Part shown: one piece after another, positions 10,232 through 20,880 of the stretch
How the letters are laid out: each line of letters opens with the position of its first letter
Position numbering within the stretch: position 1 is the first letter of the stretch
DNA from: Phoma sp. XZ068
Lineage: Eukaryota; Ascomycota; Dothideomycetes; Pleosporales; Didymellaceae
Length of the DNA stretch: 64,000 nucleotides
Assembly (NCBI GenBank): GCA_004835665.1
Contig: ML240445.1
Coordinates: 1,116,001-1,180,000, forward strand
Direction: 5' to 3'
Position numbers and translations under genes: made by a program
The notes under the pieces: model-generated
The model's input: the letters and a program-made list of their open reading frames with translations, nothing else
Database searches by the model: none
Told to the model about the DNA's origin: nothing

Positions 10232-11692
10232 ATGCCATTTATCAACTCGACAGACGCCTTCATGGGGCTTGCTGACATGCTGAGCCCACGGGCCGCGGTT
10301 GCGATTGCTGCGATTGCCGGTTACGTTGCACTATGCGGTTCGCTAAGATATGTCAGACGAGACAGAGAGCATTCACAAAGGCCATATCAGACTCGGAAGG
10401 ACTTCCAGAAGATGACTGCTGAAGATGCGTGGCAAATTGTCAAGTATGTACAGAGCTGCGAGTTCCCGTGGATAACCAAAAAGGCTTTGTCGTTTGCCCT
10501 GTTTAAGTACGTGCACATCTCTTGAAAACATGGGTCTCATCTAACCTCAGTAGAACTTACGGCATACCAACAATTTCGAAGCTACTGTGTGAGACGCAAC
10601 AACTTGGAAAAGTTGAGTATGCCGGACGGCGCTTTGCCGATACAAGCATCCTGATCACAGAATTCCTCGCGTACAGTCCCACCTCAGAGCGCGCAAATTC
10701 TGCGATTGCTCGAATGAATTACTTGCATGGCAGGTACCAGAAAGCGAACAAGATCAGTAATGACGATATGTTGTATACATTGTCGTTGTTTGTTTTGGAG
10801 GTTGAGAGGTGGATCAGGCTTTATGAGTGGAGAACGCTCACACCAATGGAGACGTGTGCCCTGTAAGTGAATCCTTGCACCCTATCCACACGTCCTTGGT
10901 TTCTTGTAGTCTGCAGCATGTATGAGCTGAAGCTAAAGTCTGACACTACACTCAGCGGCACACACTGGAAAGTCGTTGGCGACGCCATGGGCATTGACTA
11001 CTCAGGTCTTCGTCACGGTCCTCATTGCTTCAAAGATGGCCTAGAATTCTTCGAAGACATTGAAGAATGGGCCAAAATTTATGAGAACGAGAAAATGGTG
11101 CCTGACAAATACAATCACCAACTAGCCGAAGAGACGACTCGCATCCTTCTTGCCAACGCACCTGAAGCACTCAAGCCATACGGACAGCACGTTGTTAAGT
11201 CTCTCATGGATGACCGACTGAGACGCGCGATGTTGTATGATGACCCTCCACCGATCTACCCAAAAATTGTCAAAGCTATCTTCGGAGCCAGGAAGCTTGT
11301 CTCGAGATGGCTTCTGCCGCCGCGGCCACATGCCTTTCGAGTTCGACCAGTCACGGATGATCCAGATCCAAAAACCGGAAGATACTTCATGGCTGAGTAT
11401 GAGAACGAGCCATGGTAAGGCCAATAACTCAGTTCACAACTCCATGGCAGAAGTACTGACTGAATATAGGTACATCAAGCCTACGGTGTCTGAACGTTAC
11501 TCGCCGCTTTCGTGGATCCGCTGGGCTGCGGGTAAGCCATATCCTAATGGGAAAGACTATAAGCCTCAAGGCTATAAGATCTTCGAGGTTGGACCAGAAA
11601 AGCTGGAGGGCCATGGTACTGAAGAGTGCCAAGCGACGCGTGACAGACTAATGAATAGCGATCGAGGCCGGTGCCCTTTTGCTTTCTCGTAG
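10232..11692 (+). CDS. mpaB-like ER-bound oxygenase (DUF2236 / rubber-oxygenase fold)
   Basis: Four exons: 10232-10506, 10554-10862, 10956-11414 and 11470-11692, giving 421 aa. All joins keep frame (LFK|TYGIP, CAL|GTHWK, EPW|YIKP). A membrane anchor lies near residues 18-38 (PRAAVAIAAIAGYVALCGSL), as in MpaB. The core contains RANSAIARMNYLHGRY and DMLYTLSLFVLEVERWIRLY, then WRTLTPME and a WKVVGDAMGI helix, matching the DUF2236 pattern. The His in NYLHGRY may be the haem ligand (inference). MpaB cleaves a farnesyl chain during mycophenolate biosynthesis; relatives cleave rubber or act on other lipids, so the substrate here is open. An alternative acceptor near 10918 would add 13 codons after CAL in frame. 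Confidence 0.8.
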
Positions 11693-12263
11693 ACGATTTC
11701 CAGAACACAAACGATGACGAGACCATGAAACTTCAGCTAGATCTTCTCAGCCACCATCAACACGACCTGCCTCTATAGGAATGGTTACGATCCTCTGTAT
11801 TAAGGTATCGATATAGTGATAAACCTTTGCCTGATGCAATGCGAGTTGTCTCTCAGTAGCGGCGGTGTGAAAGGCATCTGTGAGCTACCCATTTTCAATG
11901 TAATCAGCTGGAAGATGCATCTAAACACACACTGAAGGCTTGGTCGACTGCTACATACTAGCATGTAGCTGCATTGTTAGCTTTGTGGCGCAGCTGAAGT
12001 ATCTTCCACACTGATCGTGTGGTTCAGCTCCTAGCGCTAGCATCGACATCCTAGTCGTAGGTTGCATGCTACCTTACCAAAGTATATTGAAGTCAATACG
12101 CCATTATGCTCGAAAGCTGGCCTCAAATAAACATTCGCGTTACTGACTGCGTACAACACAACTTAAAAGGCGACAGAACCCACTCTTTTTTAATACATCA
12201 AACACACAGTTCCTGCCTAGTTGAAAAGCATTTCTTATACAACTCATATCCCAAACCTGCAAC
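11693..12263. other. Intergenic region
   Basis: 571 bp between two plus-strand genes. It is moderately AT-rich with no credible ORF, and presumably contains the 3' UTR of the oxygenase gene and the promoter of the peptidase gene. Confidence 0.35.
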
Positions 12264-13289
12264 ATGGTTGGCTTTACGGGCTACATTCCCAGTCCACAGG
12301 ACGATCGAGACCACGAAGTCTCTATCGATGACCTCAAGGAGCTCAGCACCGGCCCCTATCCAGCGTCCTTCAACATTTATAATGACAAATCCTCCTTCGC
12401 TGAGAAATTGCCATTCACACCGCATGTCTTCAATCAAGGCGGAGTTGCTTCATGCGTTTGTAATGCATTCGCCAGCGCTTATGCCTGCGCTCTTCAGCGT
12501 CAAGGTCACGATTCTTCCTTCAAGCCCTCACGACTTTTCCTGTATTATTTGGCGCGCCTCGCAGAGTTGCCCAAATTTGAGAACATACAGGGCAAGAGTG
12601 CGTGGTTCGCCACCCTGGCGTCAAACCCACCCACCGACGAAACACCTACTGACCAAGGGAGCATGAACCGCAATGTCCTCAAAGCCATCTCAGCACTGGG
12701 ATGCTGCGGGGAGGCCGAATCTCTATCTATTCTTAAACATCAGAGTACTGGCACATGGCCCTACATCGATGTTGACCCCAGTGCAGACGTCCAAGGAGAA
12801 ATGCCTCCATATATGAGAACACTCAATGCCACAGCGATGGGAAATCCTGCCATGTTCCCAGACGGCGCACTCTGTCGCCTTCCACCAGACGCGAAGTGCT
12901 TCGCTGGAGCTACACGCCACCACACGCTACGCTACGCTCATCCAAAACCTGTGGACGATGTCCACTGCTGGAAAGCCCTCATCCAGGCCGGCTATCCCGT
13001 TGTATTCGCCATTAACCTGTACAACAGTTTCTATGGCAGCGCATCTAGCTCTGATACCGGATACGTCGCCAAAATACCAGTAGCCAGTCAAGACACCTAC
13101 GATACGGGGCATGTTGTTATAGCCGTAGGCTGGGACGATAGCAAGGGTAATGGTGGAGCGTTCCGCGTCCAGAATAGCTGGGGTGATTCATGGGCCGATG
13201 GGGGCTTTTACTGGATGCAGTATGATTGGCTTCGCAGTGATGGCTATCAGCAGGACGCTTGGGTTCTGATTGATTCTGAGGACAACTGA
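12264..13289 (+). CDS. Papain-fold C1 cysteine peptidase of bacterial type
   Basis: Single exon, 341 aa. The catalytic set is complete: oxyanion Gln58 and Cys64 (FNQGGVASCVCNAFAS), His283 (TGHVVIAVGWDD) and Asn304 (VQNSWGDSWADGG). Other family features are PSRLFLYYLARLAE after the active Cys, DQGSMNRNVLKAISALG, and ALIQAGYPVVFAINLY. This layout, with no signal peptide and no long I29 pro-domain, matches the C1 peptidases of bacteria and not fungal bleomycin hydrolase or secreted cathepsins. A roughly 60-residue insert between residues 160 and 225 is Cys/Pro-rich. Lack of introns plus bacterial-like architecture suggests old horizontal transfer, but only a tree would show this. It probably acts in the cytosol. 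Confidence 0.82.
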   Translation: MVGFTGYIPSPQDDRDHEVSIDDLKELSTGPYPASFNIYNDKSSFAEKLPFTPHVFNQGGVASCVCNAFASAYACALQRQGHDSSFKPSRLFLYYLARLAELPKFENIQGKSAWFATLASNPPTDETPTDQGSMNRNVLKAISALGCCGEAESLSILKHQSTGTWPYIDVDPSADVQGEMPPYMRTLNATAMGNPAMFPDGALCRLPPDAKCFAGATRHHTLRYAHPKPVDDVHCWKALIQAGYPVVFAINLYNSFYGSASSSDTGYVAKIPVASQDTYDTGHVVIAVGWDDSKGNGGAFRVQNSWGDSWADGGFYWMQYDWLRSDGYQQDAWVLIDSEDN

Positions 13290-14011
13290 TGACGAGTCAC
13301 TTCAATTGTAATCAGCAGGTCAAGGCTCGCCTGATAGCTTCCCTTTTCGAATAGGAACATATAGGAATCATGGACGTAATGTCGTAGCCTACGAATAGAG
13401 AGATTGTACCTAGGTATTGTCGAAAGAGAGTCCACGTACAAATATTTTAAGACCACTTTTGAGAACAAATTGATAATATGTGACTGACCAAGCCAAGCTA
13501 GTATTTATAAGTGCCGTCTATCACCGGACTGGGCTGCGTTCTGGTTAGCTGTCCTGTGGGAGAGCCGCATTTTCTCAGTCACAGCTGGATATCACGTCAA
13601 CACATGAGGATGAGGCGCAACGTGTGTTTCAAACAATTCTGCACTACACCAAGGTCATGTTGATCGGTCAGTTGGACGTGTAAGACGACAATTGATAGAA
13701 AGAAGTCTCTTTTAACACGATGCTGATGCTCACAATGACTTTTGGTAGTTATTGTAGAAACAATGGGTTGTGTCTCGAATCACTGACTTTGATTTCTTTC
13801 TTCAGCTATAACGATACAATTTGTAGCGACAATTTTTAATCGAGATCTATGTGGAATACTACTGCCAGACGTGACGTCACGTTGACCGGCCATACTTCAT
13901 GACGACTACATACGAAAACATCACATATCTCAACCTGGATAAATCTATATTCCCTCGCTCAATCCAAGCCTAATACCAACTGCAGTATAAAAGTCAAATT
14001 TTACCATCAAG
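13290..14011. other. Intergenic region
   Basis: 722 bp, AT-rich towards its middle (13500-13860). I see no gene, repeat array or RNA gene in it. Confidence 0.35.
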
Positions 14012-14548
14012 ATGGCCAACACCAAATCCCCCGCCGCAAATCCCAACATCACGCCCGACCCAAACGTGAACGGCTCCACAATCCGCAAAGCCTTCCTCAC
14101 CGAAGCAATCGCAAACCTCTTCACCATTCCCCTCATAACAAACACATCTTGGGTACTCTCTCTAATCCTCAACCACCCTTCGGACATCAACCCGTCATCC
14201 ATTCTCTTTGCGCGCCTACTCGGAGGCCTGGTGGTTGGCGGCTTGACATCTGCTCTGCTTGTTGGCTGTACTAACACGCGCAATGGCATTGAGAGTAGAC
14301 GGCCAACGTATTTACTTCTGGGTCTAGGGGAGGCGCTCTTTATTCCCATTCTGATAAACGAAATGCTCAAGGATAGTGGGAGGGACGCGGCAATTAGTAA
14401 GAAGGTGGCTGGGATCAGTATTGGGATGCTGTTACCGCCGATGCTGTGGAGGATTTACGTGCTTGGGCTGAGGCCGGATCTTCTTGGAAGATATACGGAG
14501 AAAGGGGATGGGGGTAGACAAGGGAGGGGTGATTGTAAGTCGGAATGA
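14012..14548 (+). CDS. Small multi-pass membrane protein, unknown function
   Basis: Single exon, 178 aa. Hydrophobic stretches near residues 34-52 (ANLFTIPLITNTSWVLSLIL), 66-84 (FARLLGGLVVGGLTSALLV), 98-117 (YLLLGLGEALFIPILINEML) and 129-149 (KKVAGISIGMLLPPMLWRIYV) suggest four membrane spans. The Asn/Pro-rich N-terminus (TKSPAANPNITPDPN) is probably cytosolic and the tail is basic. I do not recognise a family. The coding bias (Pro/Ser/Leu codons ending in C) and a good ATG context (aagATGgcc) support a real gene. Confidence 0.6.
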   Translation: MANTKSPAANPNITPDPNVNGSTIRKAFLTEAIANLFTIPLITNTSWVLSLILNHPSDINPSSILFARLLGGLVVGGLTSALLVGCTNTRNGIESRRPTYLLLGLGEALFIPILINEMLKDSGRDAAISKKVAGISIGMLLPPMLWRIYVLGLRPDLLGRYTEKGDGGRQGRGDCKSE

Positions 14549-14844
14549 ATTTCAACTGGAAATTTGTTCTTGTCGCTGACTGGGCCTTTAGATGGCTCTA
14601 TCAATTCGCGTGACGATTAGAGCGAGAGTGCAGTAGATTCGGAAAGACCGTTCCTCTTGCTGTTTGAACGAGTAAATTGGTATCCTGGAATTTCCTGAGA
14701 CATGAACATAATGTATCCTTGCTCAACCTTCCAATTCTTTGACTTTTCGAACCCTTGGTCTTGATATGCATCCGCCATAACGCCGCGCTGAAACAAATGT
14801 AAAGTCCTTGTATCCTGCTCTTTCTACCAGCGGCCAACGCACGT

Positions 14845-15739
14845 CTAATCGTCGAAACCACCCCAACCGTCATCCTCTTCTTCTGACTCCGGCTCAGCCA
14901 TTGTCTCGTCCTCTTGCCCTCTCCACTTGCGCAGTGTGTCCTCTGCCAATACCTCCTTTGCGGCTTCCCTGACAACTTTCAAACTTCCGTTCTTTGCCAG
15001 CTGCTCGATTGGCTGAACCAGTGTCTCCAGAACCTCCTGCTTCTTCTCGTCTTCCCAATCCGAGTTGACCTTTTCGAGCTCATCGACCCACACATCCAAC
15101 ACATGGTATCGCAGACCGTTCGGAATCTTCATATCGGTTGGATTCAGCGGGGTCTCCTCCATTACCTTGTTGAACTCCGCCAGCACTGAAGGCTTCCACT
15201 TCTTCGCCGCGAGATGTTGGAACGATGCGTTCATGTATTGACGGATAAGGTAGAGGTATTTGTCGAGGCGGAGCGCTTCGATATTGGTCCACTCGCGGGC
15301 CATGGTGAGGAAAAATGCGCGGATGAAGGGTAGTGCAACGCCGGAGCGCAGGGTCGACACAAGAGAAGCGAGGTCGCGCGAGAGGTGTTGTTGTAGGGCA
15401 GGCTTATCCTGCATCCATAGGCCTGGACATCTGTCAGAGAGTCCTCTGTTGAAGTCGTCGCCGAAGGGAGGTGCGCATGGTGGCGCATAGCAGATGTCAC
15501 AACGTCGGAGACACCAGATGTGCTGTGTTCAACTTACAGTAAAACAGGCCTTTCCAGAGCTTCAGAAGATCGAGCTCTGAGATCTCTGATCGTCCACCGA
15601 GATATGTTCGTAGCGAATCGAGCGCATTGTCGCGGATTTCTTTGTCTGTCAACTGCGTCAGAATGCATTCATCTCGAACAGGCTCGAGGATTTTACCGCT
15701 CGAAGCGAGGTTCTTGATGAAAGGACTATCGGTAGCCAT
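14845..15739 (-). CDS. RRP1: Ribosomal RNA processing protein 1 (Nop52)
   Basis: Two exons: 15538-15739 and 14845-15422, with intron 15423-15537 (115 nt), giving 259 aa. The junction restores LWKGLFYCLWMQDKP, the best-conserved Nop52 block. The rest follows the family: FIKNLASSGK at the start, REWTNIEALRLDKYLYLIRQ, ASFQHLAAKKW, and ...NGLRYHVLDVWVDELEKV. A short acidic tail ends EEEDDGWGGFDD. Rrp1 is a nucleolar factor for 27S pre-rRNA processing and 60S subunit assembly. It is far shorter than metazoan NOP52, as usual in fungi. Confidence 0.92.
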
Positions 15740-15939
15740 GGCGTAAAAGTATAAAGTATGCGAAGGGTAGCTGATTGTGAAGGCTGTACCTCGCGGGGAC
15801 TTTTTTCTGGGTGCTATCGATAAGCTAGCGCCGCCCTAGTGGAGAACCCTAGGACTGAGGGTATGCGAAAACATCCGCAACCCACCGCGATCGACCGGCA
15901 AGTCGACGGGAGAATGTAGTATTAGACATTCAGGTCTCC

Positions 15940-16450
15940 TTTAGCAACTGCTACTAGGTGTAACACATTTCATCTATCTGCTTATAGCGTATTGGTAGCG
16001 TATTAAGATACTATTTATAGAAGAACTCTAACATCTAATAATTACTATCTAAATATCAATTACTACTACCAGTTTACTTAAACACTAGAAAAAAAACATA
16101 TACTTAAGTATAGTTAGGTATTGTAGGTTAAGTATAGCACCTTAAGAAGTTGAACAAATGTTGCTTACATAAGCACTGCAGCCTGATCTTAGAGCTACGG
16201 ACGCCTAGCAACTTTCTACCTAGTAACTCTATATACACGACACCTAAAAACTAGTATATAGTTATCTACTACGTGTATAGTAGCTTCTTGTAGTTAGATT
16301 GTGCGACAATCTACGGCTCTGCGCTTTTCTACTAAAGGTTTGTATACTCTAAGGCTCTACCTAATCTTACTTCTAGAGATAACCTCTAGTGGTTCCACTA
16401 TGTAGTAGACGCATGTCTATTAGCCGAGTTGACAATATTATAGATGGCTG
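15940..16450. repeat. AT-rich, TpA-rich relic, probably RIP-degraded DNA
   Basis: About 500 bp clearly richer in A+T than its surroundings. It is dense in TA, CTA and TAG words (for example actctatatacac and tagttaggtattgtagg) and has no open frame of any length. This is how repeats hit by repeat-induced point mutation look in Pezizomycotina. No terminal repeats or transposase remnant can be read. It ends just before the first chromodomain exon of the methyltransferase gene. The stretch 15740-15939 before it is ordinary promoter-like DNA of RRP1. Confidence 0.55.
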
Positions 16451-16599
16451 ATTAAGCATACTAACATGATGCAGGGCTGATATGCCTGCTGTGGTCATGA
16501 TACCAAGCAGTAGCCGTCACACGCGTCGCGTTGCCGTGGACAAGGCAAGTAAATCCCGAATATCATTTCTACGTACGAAGCAGTATTAACAGACTCTAG

Positions 16600-18239
16600 G
16601 TGCACTCGATCATCTCCAATCGTGTTAACGACGATGTACGTACTTCCCTCACTCTGAGACCCTATGTGGTCCGTGCGTAGATGCTTATATTGCTCTTCTA
16701 GGATGAGCAGTACCTTGTCAGGTGGCATACCGAGGAAAATCCATTGACCCCTCCGCTAAGCTGGCACCTTGTGAATGAACTTCAGCGATGCCTTGAGCAC
16801 GTCCAAGACTACTTAGAAGAGCGAGAGAAGTAGGTACAACGCAGCAGGACACTCAAGAGATGCTAAAAGTAGCTAGGTCGAGGAAGATCTCATCACAGAA
16901 CACTGTACCACTTAGAAAACGTAAAAGTCCAGCAACAGACTCAGAGATCCAACGTCGTCCCTCACCTTTCGATCGGCGACTACAGCAGGACAGCGTCACG
17001 CCATCTGCTTCGCGATCATCGTCAGCGGCCTCGAGCATACCGCCGGCTTCATCCACTTACCCTGATGTTTACAATGGCATCTTGGACGAGGATGATCACG
17101 GCTTTATATATTGTCGACACGTAAGTGCAATTACACTTTTCAACAGCACCTTCTTACTCTTGTAGGCAACTAGCCTTGACGTCAATCTGGTTTCCATTGC
17201 AGATGTCCTTTCGCCAGAGCTGAGATCGACGGCAAATCGTTCAGAAGTACGAACCGCGCATACACTGATTCGTGCTGAATATGTGCGAAGGTTAAGGAAA
17301 GTTCCTGGTCGATCGATTGAGCTCTACAACATTGTCGATGCGACAACTCCATCCCTGCGCTTCCGCTATATCCCTACTTACATCTTAGGAGAAGGCGTTT
17401 ATCAGTACTCTTTAGATACTGCGACAGGATGCCAGCAATGTTCTCCCCACATGGGACGCGATATTGGGTGCGAGTATACGAAGAAATGCGACTGCCTAGA
17501 ATACGCTGCCGTCGATGAGAGCCGGCTGAACGCTCAAGATCAAGCTCAATTTGAGCGATGCCAAGCTGAGGGGCTCCCAACTATAGGTCTGCCTAAGAAG
17601 TTCCCCTACTTTGCCGAAGGAACCAAGATCCAGCGCAGTGGAGCACTGGTACCTTTTTATCTGCACTCTCGTAGACCAATCTACGAGTGCAACGACAACT
17701 GCCGCTGCGGTCCGAATTGTCGCAACAAGAAGGTCCAGTTTGGCCGTCAGGTTGAGGTCGAAATCTTCAAGACGCAGAGTGGTAGAGGCTGGGGGTTGCG
17801 CTGCAAGCAAGACCTGCATCAGGGGCAGTTTATCGATACTTATCGCGGCGAGGTAATCACAGACGAAGAAGCCACCCGCCGAGAGGACACCTCGTCCAAA
17901 GCAAAGGCATCATACCTGTACTCTCTCGACAAGTTCACGGACTCAGAGGAATTGGAGCATGAACCTTATGTGGTCGATGGAGAGTTTATGGGTGGCCCTA
18001 CCAAGTTCATCAACCACTCTTGCGAACCAAACTGCCGTCAGTATACGGTCAGTTATAACAAGCATGACCCCTACATCTACGACATTGCCTTATTTGCTTG
18101 TCGAGATATTCCGGCATACGAGGAATTGACGTTCGACTACCTGGATAAGGAAGAAGGTGAAGAGATGGAGGACCCTGGCGAAGATGCCATTCCCTGTCTC
18201 TGCGGCGCTGCAAAATGCCGAAAGTGGCTATGGACTTGA
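16600..18239 (+). CDS. Histone H3K9 methyltransferase with chromodomain and SET domain (5' exon unresolved)
   Basis: Readable exons: 16600-16635, 16702-16829, 16877-17120 and 17166-18239; introns are 66, 47 and 45 nt, all GT-AG. The first two exons join to VHSIISNRVNDDDEQYLVRW and a following EENPLTPPLSWHL, the core of a chromodomain. The third continues after EEREK into a basic linker. The last holds pre-SET cysteines (GCQQCSPHMGRDIGC), SET motifs (GWGLRC, FINHSCEPNC, ELTFDYLD) and post-SET CLCGAAKCRKW, so zinc and S-adenosylmethionine sites look intact. At least 493 aa. This matches S. pombe Clr4, N. crassa DIM-5 and plant-pathogen KMT1, which write H3K9me3 for heterochromatin. The start codon lies upstream of 16600; a short exon in about 16450-16540 is likely, but I could not fix it. 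An internal ATG at 16860 would give a chromodomain-less form. Confidence 0.88.
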
Positions 18240-18767
18240 CGATACCAAAGGTAGAAGCTTGACCTAACGTACACTACGCCAGCCCTCTTGATCCGGATGG
18301 AAAGCTATTCACCCTCTACACCAACCTCGTCCCGCACCTACAGAGCAACAGGCGTCATACACAGAGCAACTCAGCACTGCAAGATCTTGATCGCTGTCAT
18401 TGCCAGAGGAAGATTATTAGCGGACAACCTCAGCATATTGAGCGTTTAGGAGCTTCATTAAAGTTCGAGCGTTCTAGCATCGATTATCGCACATTCTCGG
18501 ACATCAGCATTATAGTGGGCGTTCAGACAACATCATTAGGTAGTATCAAGAATTAAAATTATTTAAATACTGTCATGTACAACTTACAATGACACTGGTC
18601 TGGGTAAAGTCATCGTTAAGATACTACTACTGCCCTGGGCTCTCTTAAACAGTGTGGCTCACATTGGCTTCTTGCTCCCTGTTTCCCATCACCCACCACA
18701 AATCAATGCAATATCAGTTCAGATTGTCCATCGATAGTTGTACGGGAAACCGCGGAGTACATCTGCC
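18240..18767. other. Convergent 3' intergenic region
   Basis: 528 bp between the stops of the methyltransferase and the epoxide hydrolase. No gene seen. Confidence 0.35.
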
Positions 18768-20049
18768 TCAGTATCCACTCCTGCCAGGAACGAGCTTGTA
18801 ACATTGTCCTTTCTTACCAAACATATCCTGTAAGTCCCTGGCGATAGCATCTGGCCTCTCCCAGGCGGCGAAATGACCTCCTTTTTCATTGGTGCTTTCC
18901 AGCACAACTTGACCTATCATCAATCAGTACAGTTATACAGGCCTCAGTATTTCGAAGTTGGAACTTACCCATCGTCCTGACCCAAATCTTCGGCACAACG
19001 CTCAATTCCTTTGGGAAATGAGCCACTCCCAACTTCACTCTGTCCACCCACTGACTCGCGCGGTCCCTGTTCGGCACCTTGTCCGTTGGGTTGTGCTGCG
19101 CCTCGTAGTATATCCTGACGTGCGCATTGGGTCCACTTGTGCTGAACCAGTAAATGCTGACCCATGTCAAGACCTCGTCGTCAGTCCAAGGATAGTCATC
19201 GGTCCAGTCCACCAACTTCTCGTATATCCAAGCAAGCAGGGCGACTGGACTATCTGCAAAGGCGTAGGAGATTGTCTGCGGCTTTGTGCATTGCAGCATG
19301 CGGTAAGCTTGGCCTTCGTTGATAAACCAGTCTGAGCGCTCGATGCCTTTCTGCTCTGCCTCGGTGTAGGGCGTTAGGGCATGTTGGAGTGCCAATGCGG
19401 GTTGAGACGCGAAGGTGGGTGGTTGAGCCCTGATCATGTTGATGTGGTTCGCCAAAACAGAGCCAGGATACAGGACTCCAAGAATACGTGTGATGTAGAA
19501 GCCCCAGTCTCCGCCTTGGGTCACGTATTTCTCGTAGCCCAGCTGTTGCATTAGGCGATGGCATGTCTCTGCGTACTGAGGGAGAGCGAACCCAGGCTTC
19601 ATGACTCTCGAGCTAAAGCCGAAATTTGGCAGCGAAGGTGCAACAACATGGAAGGCCGGGGCACCCTCTTTTTCGCCCTGCTCAAGTAGCGGGAGCAACT
19701 TGGTAACCTCCAGGAAAGATCCAGGCCACCCATGAACGAACAATAGTGGGATAGCATTCGGGTTTGAGCTCTTCTTCCAAACGAAATGTACATCAATGGG
19801 GTCGAAATTATCAACGTTGACGCTCTGGCGATAGTTGGGTAGCTCATTTAGTTTGGCTTCGGTATCGCGCCATGAGAACTTGGTCTCCCAGTACTCGGCG
19901 AGGCGTTTGACGTCTTTCAGGGGAGAGCCGTACGGCCGTTGCGTTGGCGTATCGAGCTCATCTGGGTAGTCAGCATCGGAGAGTTTGCGCTTCAACTTCT
20001 CAATGGCGGCATCCGGAACGGATATCATATATGGTTGAGCTGAGGGCAT
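18768..20049 (-). CDS. Epoxide hydrolase (alpha/beta fold, EHN domain)
   Basis: Two exons: 18969-20049 and 18768-18913, with intron 18914-18968 (55 nt), giving 408 aa. The N-terminal EHN domain (IEKLKRKLSDADYPDEL ... WRDTEAKLNELPNY) is followed by the oxyanion motif HGWPGS (106-111), nucleophile Asp181 in QGGDWGFYI, and catalytic His374 in KGGHFAAWE, which appears only after splicing. Tyrosines in the cap could be the ring-opening pair, but I did not assign them. It hydrolyses epoxides to diols, in detoxification or secondary metabolism. The end was chosen as GRSGY; a second possible intron (54 nt) would change the last residues. Confidence 0.88.
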
Positions 20050-20668
20050 CGTGAAACTGTTCCGTTGCTGGGGACGATTACCTTAGTGGATGGACTGTGG
20101 TGGCATTTATACATGAAAATCGATCCACAGTCGATTTGTAAGATCTTCGCGCCCTATACCTTCGGGAGGTCGCTACAGCCAGTGGTTGCTCGCCGGAAAG
20201 ACCCTTTCCCCGCATTCTGAATTGACATCATCCGTGGTATCTTCTTTCTCTAAAACCACAAACCCGAGGATAAGAAGTAGCCGAAATTAAGAGCTCTCAA
20301 CGACACCACCGGCTTTCAGTCATGCTCTAGGTCGTTATGACGATGTAATAATTTATGCTCACTTCGAGCTTCAGCAAACCCGACAAACTCACCGAAATCG
20401 CAAACGTTCACAATCTGAAGGCACGTATCTGTCAAGTCTCAGACACTTGGCGATACTATGGACGACAATGAGGCGACATGAACATGAAGAAGGCTGGAGA
20501 GTCGTCTGAATATCGAGACTAGCGAGCCGTGCCTGGGTTGGGGGCCGTTCCTTAGCCGCTCTCAATAGTGCACAAACATCAGCTCCTAGAACGACAATTG
20601 GCTACTCACATATTAAGCTGCATATTTTTTGTATCATCACATCGGCGACACAAAGCCTCGAAGACGCC
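20050..20668. promoter_or_regulatory. Divergent intergenic region
   Basis: Over 600 bp upstream of both the epoxide hydrolase and the membrane-protein gene. No gene or clear site recognised. Confidence 0.3.
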
Positions 20669-20880
20669 ATGTTTAAAAGCATGGCTGTGCCCGCCGCCCG
20701 CGTGCGCGAGAGCCTTTAGTTTGCTTCTTCAATCTTGTGGTGTTGGTCGTGCGGTGCGCTTTGCAACACAAGTCAGATCTTTTGGGCGTCTCGATACAAA
20801 GGCATCATCTCCAAGCCATCGACAGGGGTTGTAGAGGTTGTACCTTTGGCGCTTAGGTCCTTGTGCTCCTCTGGCTAGCC

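Noticed and set aside
16495..16728. 77-codon minus-strand frame
   Set aside because: It is the complement of the chromodomain exons of the methyltransferase gene.
18768..18830. Alternative second intron at the end of the epoxide hydrolase (GTAAGA...GGCAG, 54 nt)
   Set aside because: Reading straight through gives a tail (GKKGQCYKLVPGRSGY) that looks more like the end of fungal relatives; kept only as an alternative.
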